The translations under genes were made by a program, and so were the position numbers. The notes below the pieces were generated by a model. The model was not told where the DNA came from. It did no database searches and was given only the letters and a program-made list of their open reading frames with translations. Of a stretch of DNA of 64,000 nt, positions 59,201 through 64,000 are shown piece after piece. The stretch is from Nocardia vinacea NBRC 16497 (GTDB lineage: Bacteria; Actinomycetota; Actinomycetes; Mycobacteriales; Mycobacteriaceae), in the NCBI RefSeq assembly GCF_000308835.1, contig NZ_BAGN01000006.1:62001-126000 (forward strand), written 5' to 3'. How positions within the stretch are numbered: the stretch's first letter is position 1; every line of letters starts with the position of its first letter.

Positions 59201-59588
59201 GTTGGCCACGCTCAACAGCTTTATCGGCTCCGAGCAGCCGGTGCTGCTGGACTGGGCGGTCGGGCTGCAGTTCCCGTGCCAGCGGCCGCTGGACCACAAG
59301 AACGGGGTGGCCGAGGTGCCCGGGTACCGGATCCTGCCGGACCGGCCACTGGCCATCAGCTCGACGAATACCTGGCAGGCCGAGGAATTCGGTGGGCTCT
59401 TGGGCTTCAGCCAGATGCTGGCGAAGTCGAGCACCATTCCGACGTATATGAAGAACGACTGGGCGCGGGACTGGGGTTCGCTGGAGCGCTACGACCAGTA
59501 CTACCCGAATGCGGTTCCGGCCAAGTTGAATACGGGTACGGCCAGCCGTTCCGGACTCTGGTCGCCCGGACAACTGCGCGTGTTCTAA
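56211..59588 (+). CDS. Arabinosyltransferase (Emb family)
   Basis: 1125 residues from TTG 56211, or 1122 from GTG 56220; GGGGGAG lies 7-8 bases before the TTG. GT-C membrane protein: N-terminal helix (LVALVAGLLGALFALAAPFL), a periplasmic beta domain (about 45-235), then about twelve helices with the catalytic Asp pair in VGANTSDDGYILSMVR, GVPEAPFGWYYYVI, and WTHHFGAYAGIAGSLAA. The C-terminal periplasmic domain (about 720-1125) is a carbohydrate-binding region. It extends arabinan in arabinogalactan or lipoarabinomannan using decaprenyl-phosphoryl arabinose; target of ethambutol in mycobacteria. Whether it is the EmbA, B or C equivalent cannot be told. Confidence 0.94.
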   Translation: MPTVPDVATAVLTKPPAAPEIAPSDFRTARLVALVAGLLGALFALAAPFLPVSQTTATLNWPQDGALNSVQAPLMSQVPIDLDARIPCSAIDQLPSYGGMLLATAPPQGDRASLEAMFVRVSDTTVDVVDRNAVVASAERAQLGACTSITISSDINRTRASFDGVTTTIERPVEGAAPGTTQKVEVPVEGQLNGDLRPQVVGVFTDLKGAVPTGLSFHMTVDTRFSSSPTPVKLVAMIAAVLCTLIALGALARLDGSDGRGHRRFLPANWLKPNWADGAVVGTLLLWHFVGANTSDDGYILSMVRVAPHAGYMANYFRWYGVPEAPFGWYYYVIQAFSEISTASPWVRLPALFCAILCWMVISREVVPRLGRGVRNSKVALWTGGLVFLAFWLPFDNGLRSEPIVALGALLTWVSIERAIATGRLLPAAVAILVAAFTLAAAPTGLMCVAALLAGIRPLVRIVVRRHRQFAAQGVGKWGSTLPLLAPIAAAGLLVLIVVYSDQTFAGIQEANRVRQVTGPNLAWYEDYLRYYYLFVETVDGSLSRRFAFLIMLLCLFTTMLVLLRRRQVPGIASGPTWRLMGVVFGTIFFMMFNPTKWTHHFGAYAGIAGSLAAVTAVAVSASALRARKNRAIFLAGLLFVLAIAFSGINGYWYVSSFGVPWFDKRISLHGYQSNTFMLVLFGLALALVAWSALREDYTRPQPSAKSVRGKRIRKFAAIPLTVVAALMVLLEVFSLVKGAVAQYPAYSLARSNFDAVQGNSCGLANDVLVEPDVNKGNGMLTPIIDPANPPKNGDPLAGADPVGFDPNGVPEKLSADTIEVKPGTGNTSTQSVGPVGADGQNAGTDGGYGATGVNGSRATLPFGLDPATTPVMGSYQGGVQQPAHLVSSWYQLAPRSDDHPLVVISAAGRILSVDDTGDTRYGQSLTVDYGKHLPDGSVQMLGTYLPRDIGPFPSWRNLRIPLDEIAPDADAVRIVANDPILIGDQWLAFTPPRMPKLATLNSFIGSEQPVLLDWAVGLQFPCQRPLDHKNGVAEVPGYRILPDRPLAISSTNTWQAEEFGGLLGFSQMLAKSSTIPTYMKNDWARDWGSLERYDQYYPNAVPAKLNTGTASRSGLWSPGQLRVF

Positions 59589-59602
59589 CTCGTAGCTATA
59601 CC

Positions 59603-59639
59603 GGCCCGTCGAATCGGAACTCCACCGATTCGGCGGGCC
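59603..59639 (+). terminator. Terminator after the emb gene
   Basis: GGCCCGTCGAATCGG pairs with CCGATTCGGCGGGCC (15 bp, one mismatch) across a 7-base loop, 14 bases after the stop, followed by TGTCCT. Confidence 0.85.
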
Positions 59640-59864
59640 TGTCCTATATCTAAATGCGACCGCGCGGAATGTTTGTCATAGTGCGGCGCTGTTCGCCCCG
59701 CGGAACTCGACTGCCTATTCGTGAGCCCACACAGACGAAAGCGTGGTGTGGTGCCCAACCGCGTGTGGCCTGTGCTTACGTGTCCTGGACAGCGAAAGGC
59801 CGCCGCGTTGGCGATTCGCGCCATTGCGACGGCCGGGTGGTCGGGTGGTCGATGAACGGCGGGC

Positions 59865-60026
59865 TCAGACTTTTGCCATACGCAGGCCGAGTTCACGACG
59901 GAGTAGCTCTTGTGGGGTTTGGCGGGATAACACACGCAGCACTGCCGGTCGAAGCTCCCGTAGTTCATCTTCGGTAAGCAGTCCGACGAGGTCGCGCAGA
60001 TCCATATCATCGAAGGCCGCGGTCAT
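59865..60026 (-). CDS. Possible small protein (53 aa), unknown
   Basis: A frame from ATG 60026 encodes MTAAFDDMDLRDLVGLLTED and ends RRELGLRMAKV. The composition (Leu/Glu/Arg-rich amphipathic helices, ELRELRPAVLRVLSRQ) looks protein-like. The ribosome site is poor and no family is recognised. The rest of 59640-60090 shows nothing else that I can support. Confidence 0.35.
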   Translation of the reverse strand: MTAAFDDMDLRDLVGLLTEDELRELRPAVLRVLSRQTPQELLRRELGLRMAKV

Positions 60027-60090
60027 GAATAAAAGGTTAAGGCCAGCTTCACCGCTGGGAAGGCATTCGTGGCCAACTTTTACGACATGG

Positions 60091-60492
60091 TCACGCTGGT
60101 TCACCGTCGTAACGTGCGCGTGCCGCGAACACTTCGTCCATGCGATCTTCGGCCCAGGTTTTTATGGCGTGCATCACAGGCTGCAGGCTGTGACCGAGCG
60201 CGGTGAGTTCGTAGTCGACGCGGACCGGCACCTCGGCGGTGATCCGGCGTTCGAGTAGGCCGTCGCGTTCCAGAGTGCGCAGGGTTTGGGTGAGCATTTT
60301 GGGGCTGACGCCGGAGATGATGCGGTTGATCTCGGCGTAGCGCAGCGGGCCGTCCGCGAGGGCGTTGAGTATCAGGCTGACCCATTTGTCGCTGATCCGG
60401 TCCAGCAGTTGGCGGGTGGGGCATTCGGCAATGTAGGCATCGTATTGCTGCTTTGCCAGGTCACGGCGTTGCGCCGCAGTTGTTGTCGCCAT
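60091..60492 (-). CDS. HxlR-family transcriptional regulator
   Basis: 133 residues from ATG 60492 with GAGGAAG upstream. HxlR winged helix: CPTRQLLDRISDKWVSLILN, LADGPLRYAEINRIISGVSP, KMLTQTLRTLERDGLLER, and VRVDYELTALGHSL. The conserved Cys of the family (in AECPT) is present, the residue that senses electrophiles or redox stress in several members. It is divergent from a quinone oxidoreductase gene that it probably controls. Confidence 0.92.
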   Translation of the reverse strand: MATTTAAQRRDLAKQQYDAYIAECPTRQLLDRISDKWVSLILNALADGPLRYAEINRIISGVSPKMLTQTLRTLERDGLLERRITAEVPVRVDYELTALGHSLQPVMHAIKTWAEDRMDEVFAARARYDGEPA

Positions 60493-60522
60493 CTGCTTCC
60501 TCGGACGATCGTTACGTACTTC

Positions 60523-60550
60523 TGGGTAACTACTACCCAATGGATAGTAG
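60523..60550. promoter_or_regulatory. Operator between HxlR and oxidoreductase genes
   Basis: Two overlapping inverted repeats: TGGGTA-ACTAC-TACCCA (60523-60539) and CTACTA-N9-TAGTAG (60530-60550). They are centred in the 111-base divergent gap, as expected for an HxlR dimer. Confidence 0.6.
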
Positions 60551-60603
60551 CTGACCTTAGGTTTGTCGACGAATTCGTATCTCGACAAGCGATAGGAAGC
60601 GCC

Positions 60604-61539
60604 ATGCGTGCGGTAGTAGTCCGCCACCCCGGTCCGAAGGCCGTCGTGGAAATCATCGAGGTGCCGACGCCCGAGCCCGGGCCCGGCGCGGTTCGGGTGA
60701 AAGTCGCTGCGGCAACGGTCAATCCGGTGGACCTCATGGTCCGTAACGGCGTCGGCGGGACCCCGTTCGCCGCCCCGCGCGACCAGTGGGGGATCGGCTG
60801 GGATGTCGCCGGCGTCATCGACGCCGTCGGTGCCGGTGCCGGTGCCGATTTCGCGGTGGGGCAGGCGGTGATCGGTATCAGCGACCGTCTCGATGTCGCG
60901 TTGGCCGCGCAATCCGACTATGTCGTGCTCGAAGCCCAAAATGTGGCCCCCGCACCGACTTCCGTACCGGCGACAGCGGCGGCCACCATTCCGCTCAACG
61001 GTCTCACCGCCCTCCAGGCCCTGGCCGCCCTCGAGCTGACCGCCGCCGATTCCCTCCTCATCACCGGCGCGGCAGGCGCGGTAGGCGGCTTCGCCGTCGA
61101 ACTCGCCGCGGCCCAGGGCATCCGAGTAATCGCCTCCGCTTCCGCTGCCGACGAACCCACCGTCCGCTCCCTTGGCGCCACCGACTTCATCCCCCGTGGA
61201 GCGAACCTCCCGGATGCCGTCCGCGCTCTCGTCCCCGGCGGCGTAACCGCGGCCCTCGACGCCGCGGCGCTCGGCCCCGAAACACTCGCCGCCGTCCGCG
61301 CCCGCGGCCGCTTCGTCTCCATCAGTGTCCCCGCCACTCCGATCCCCTTGCGCGGCACCGAGGTAACCACCGTGCTGGTCCACGCCGACCGCCCCCAACT
61401 CGACGAACTCGTCGCTCTGGTGGACAAAGGCCACCTCACCCTCCGGGTAGCCGAAACCTACCCCTTGGCTGCGGTAACCGCCGCCCACCAGCGTCTCGCG
61501 TCCGGTGGTCTCCGCGGTCGTCTCGTACTCATCCCCTAA
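60604..61539 (+). CDS. Zinc-independent quinone oxidoreductase (MDR superfamily)
   Basis: 311 residues from ATG 60604 (AGGAAG 60594-60599). Medium-chain reductase fold of the quinone-reductase type: VKVAAATVNPVDLMVRNGVG, WDVAGVIDAVG, and NADPH loop LITGAAGAVGGFAVELA. No zinc-binding Cys cluster. Likely reduces quinones or reactive enones with NADPH, under control of the divergent HxlR protein; such pairs respond to electrophile stress. Confidence 0.9.
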   Translation: MRAVVVRHPGPKAVVEIIEVPTPEPGPGAVRVKVAAATVNPVDLMVRNGVGGTPFAAPRDQWGIGWDVAGVIDAVGAGAGADFAVGQAVIGISDRLDVALAAQSDYVVLEAQNVAPAPTSVPATAAATIPLNGLTALQALAALELTAADSLLITGAAGAVGGFAVELAAAQGIRVIASASAADEPTVRSLGATDFIPRGANLPDAVRALVPGGVTAALDAAALGPETLAAVRARGRFVSISVPATPIPLRGTEVTTVLVHADRPQLDELVALVDKGHLTLRVAETYPLAAVTAAHQRLASGGLRGRLVLIP

Positions 61540-61586
61540 TTCCTCGAATTGTGTTCAGGCCGAAAGCACGCAGGCCGTGGAATGGG

Positions 61587-64000
61587 CTAGCGCGCGCGGA
61601 TCGGGTCGGCTTTCTTCCAGCCGTTGACCGATTGCACGGTAGTGGCGATGGTCGCGGGCTGGGCGGTGGGGTCGTAGGGGGTGAATTGTTCCAGGGAGCC
61701 CCAGTCTCGGGTCCAGTTGTGGGCGAGATAGGTGGGGATGGTCTGGGATTTCAGGAGTAGACCGGTCCAGCCGAGGGGGCCGCCGCCGATATCGTCCTGC
61801 CAGGCGTTGGAGGCGTCGGAGCCGACGCGGTCGGGCAGGATGCGCCAGTTGGGCACCTCGGCGACGCCGTCGTGGTGGTCGAAGGGGCGCTGGCAGGGGA
61901 AGGCCAGGCCGACGTGCCAGTCCAGCAGGACCGGAGCGGTTTCGCCGACAACGGAATTCAGCGTGGCCAAACGCGGCAGCCGGGGCGGGGTGACGGCCAG
62001 CCACTGCTTCTGGGTGATGTCGTTGTCGACCGCGACCAATCGCACCGCGTTCACTCCGGCGGGCAACTTGTCCAGTGGCACACGGAGATTGCGCCAGGAC
62101 GGTGCGGGCCCGATATCGAGCGGATCCACCGAACCCAGCGTCTGCACCTCGCCGTCCGCCCCGCGCACGCCGTACTCCAGGTGCAGCTCCTGCCCGTAGG
62201 TGAGTACACCGTCGGCGTCGATCGAGCGGATCCGGCCTGCCGCGGTAATGGAGAGCACCTGGTAGGCCGGGTCATTGCGCATGCTGTCGGTCAGATCGAG
62301 CCGGTACCACTGCGAGGTGAGCTTGGCCTGCTGCTGGTCGGCCCCCTCCTGGTAGCTGCCCATGATCGGGGTCCGCGACGGATCCAGACCGAACGGCAAT
62401 GCCACTGTGCTGCCATTGATTCCGGCCTGCTGACTGGTACCGCCGCCGGTGCCCGCACCGGTTGTGTTGGTGGTCTTGTTCTTCGAATCTTTATTGACCG
62501 AATTCGCGCCGCCGGTCACCGTTTCCTCGGCATCGGCGGTGAGGTCGGTGGCCACCCCGCTTGGCGTGAATCCCTTGGATTCCGCGGACAGTCCGTCGGC
62601 GGGGGAGCCGGTGTAGGGGAGCAGCAGCGAATTCGCGGTATCGGTCTCCACCAGCACCTCGTTGGCGAGCGCGCAGGTATTGCCGCTCAGCGATTCGAGA
62701 TTCGACTTGGCGATCGAGTACGCCGGGTACTGCGTGACCGCCGCCTTGGCCAGCGACGCCACCTCGAACAGTACGAGCAGCGCGGCCGCGATCGTCAACG
62801 GCGCGGAGGCGTAACGCTCGAACCGGCGTGGCGCATCGGTCTGCTCGCGGTACGGCTCGCGATAGTGCAGCCACACCGCGACGATCAGTGCCACCCCGCT
62901 GAGGCCGAGGAACAGCGTGGACAGGCCCTTACCCGCGACCAGCGGCGCCTTGTCCCACCACGGCACACCGTAACTGGATACGTACCACCAGCCATTCGAT
63001 CCGGTGAAGGTGATCGCCAGCAGGAACAGCACCGCCGCCGCGAACAGCGCCCGGTTGCGCGGCGAACGAATCCCATTGGTGCCAACGGCGACCGCCGCCA
63101 GCGCCGCAAGCGACCCGGCCAGCCCGGCGTAAACGCCGAAGTGGTGGGTCCATTTGGTCGGCGTGAACATCATCAGCAGCAGCGAGGCGAAGACGATGCC
63201 GAGAATCCGCACCGACGGCCCACGCGACGTTCCCGGAATACGCCCCTTGCGCAGCACCTGCAGCACACAGACCAGCAGGCACAGCAGCATGATCAGCACA
63301 CCGAACCGTCGCGCCAGCGATCCGTCCGGCGAGAGCATCAGCAGCGAATCCCACCGCGTCCGCTCGTCGAACCAGGCCACATTCGGTCCGACGAGGGTGC
63401 GCACCCGGGTCGCTTCCATGACCGTCGCCAGCGTTTGATCGGCGAAAACGATCACCAGCACGAGCGTTCCGGCGGCGAGCCCCGGTGCCAGCAATGCGGC
63501 ATACCGGAAGAACGCCGCCGACCGCGAGGTGCTGCGGTCGGTCCCATCCGCCAGTGTGCCCGCGGCATCGCGCGCCCGCCGAATAATGATCTGCAGCACC
63601 GGTCGCGAACCCGCGATCAGCGCGGCCACACAGATCAGCCCCGTCGGACCGGCCGCCAGCGAGAACGCGGCGATCAGCACACCGACCGCGGCGGGCAGCA
63701 GCCGTCCGGTCGCAATGGCCCGCTCGATCGAGCACCAGGTCAGCAGCGCACCCGCCGCGATCAGCGGTTCGGGCCGCAGACCGTTGTCATAGGGCAGCCA
63801 GAACGCGAGGAAGACCAGACCGGCGGTCCACAGCGCCACCTTGTGCCTGCGCACCCGAGCGCCCAAGCGCGGCAGCACCTCTCGGCTGATCACCATCCAG
63901 CACACGATTCCGGCGGCCAGCGTCGGCAGCCGCATCCACGGGCTGGCATCGGAGACTTTTGTCATCCAGGCCAGTACTTCGTAGGACCAGCCGAACGGCG
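61587..64000 (-). CDS. Arabinosyltransferase (Emb family), second gene, 5' end outside window
   Basis: The frame is open from the window edge (PFGWSYEVLAWMTKVSD) to the stop at 61587, about 804 residues visible. It matches the C-terminal two thirds of the first Emb protein: SPWMRLPTLAAGIVCWMVIS, WTHHFGVYAGLAGSLAA, and a C-terminal domain with LPFGLDPSRTPIMGSYQEGA and WYRLDLTDS. The catalytic Asp pair would lie beyond the edge. Transcribed toward the first emb gene. Together the two may act as the EmbA/EmbB-like pair, but this cannot be settled from a fragment. Confidence 0.93.
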   Translation of the reverse strand, partial: PFGWSYEVLAWMTKVSDASPWMRLPTLAAGIVCWMVISREVLPRLGARVRRHKVALWTAGLVFLAFWLPYDNGLRPEPLIAAGALLTWCSIERAIATGRLLPAAVGVLIAAFSLAAGPTGLICVAALIAGSRPVLQIIIRRARDAAGTLADGTDRSTSRSAAFFRYAALLAPGLAAGTLVLVIVFADQTLATVMEATRVRTLVGPNVAWFDERTRWDSLLMLSPDGSLARRFGVLIMLLCLLVCVLQVLRKGRIPGTSRGPSVRILGIVFASLLLMMFTPTKWTHHFGVYAGLAGSLAALAAVAVGTNGIRSPRNRALFAAAVLFLLAITFTGSNGWWYVSSYGVPWWDKAPLVAGKGLSTLFLGLSGVALIVAVWLHYREPYREQTDAPRRFERYASAPLTIAAALLVLFEVASLAKAAVTQYPAYSIAKSNLESLSGNTCALANEVLVETDTANSLLLPYTGSPADGLSAESKGFTPSGVATDLTADAEETVTGGANSVNKDSKNKTTNTTGAGTGGGTSQQAGINGSTVALPFGLDPSRTPIMGSYQEGADQQQAKLTSQWYRLDLTDSMRNDPAYQVLSITAAGRIRSIDADGVLTYGQELHLEYGVRGADGEVQTLGSVDPLDIGPAPSWRNLRVPLDKLPAGVNAVRLVAVDNDITQKQWLAVTPPRLPRLATLNSVVGETAPVLLDWHVGLAFPCQRPFDHHDGVAEVPNWRILPDRVGSDASNAWQDDIGGGPLGWTGLLLKSQTIPTYLAHNWTRDWGSLEQFTPYDPTAQPATIATTVQSVNGWKKADPIRAR

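Overview
The window looks like chromosome of a mycolic-acid-making actinomycete, most likely Nocardia or a close relative. The right half carries the conserved arabinogalactan/mycolate block (glf, glfT2, PAP2 phosphatase, ubiA, aftB, several fbp mycolyltransferases, a cutinase-like gene, fadD32, pks13, accD4, emb genes) in the same relative order as M. tuberculosis Rv3809c-Rv3799c. Several envelope proteins carry LGFP wall-binding repeats, and most of the window is strongly GC-rich. The genus is inferred from gene content, not from a marker gene.

Left end (about 0.85-8.8 kb): a compact, lower-GC, six-gene cluster that reads as an undescribed RiPP (ribosomally made, modified peptide) pathway. 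It has a 49-residue precursor with a short Cys-containing tail, a DUF692/MNIO iron oxidase with a long C-terminal extension, a glycosyltransferase fused to a PqqD-like recognition domain, an MFS exporter, a class-B asparagine synthetase and a glutaminyl cyclase. Two junctions are ATGA overlaps. The only Gln close to the Cys pair lies just before the core, which gives the glutaminyl cyclase a plausible target.

8.8-16.7 kb: a minus-strand peptide/nickel-type ABC importer operon (two permeases, one fused double ATPase, two tandem paralogous lipoprotein receptors and a small membrane protein), mostly joined by 4-base overlaps. 16.9-23.2 kb: a Pro-rich membrane protein, a HAD phosphatase, and a divergent pair of wall enzymes (PGRP-type amidase with LGFP repeats, SpoIID-like protein), followed by a tandem repeat of about 118 bp.

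23.2-29.7 kb: small regulatory modules, each with a visible operator (MarR/EamA exporter, MerR-TipAS, TetR/SDR), plus two small membrane proteins and gene remnants.

29.7-64 kb: cell-envelope biogenesis. glf-glfT2-PAP2-ubiA-aftB is a tightly packed galactan/arabinan operon; aftB is split by a single extra G in a GGGG run. An array of four intact mycolyltransferases plus one collapsed copy follows, then a DUF732 lipoprotein and a cutinase-like protein, an F420-type oxidoreductase, fadD32-pks13-accD4 for mycolate condensation, a cyclophilin, and two emb arabinosyltransferases (the second cut by the window edge) flanking an HxlR/quinone-oxidoreductase module. A 293-bp palindromic element with 16-bp perfect terminal inverted repeats fills the space between the cyclophilin and emb genes; a decayed half-copy lies near 44.8 kb.
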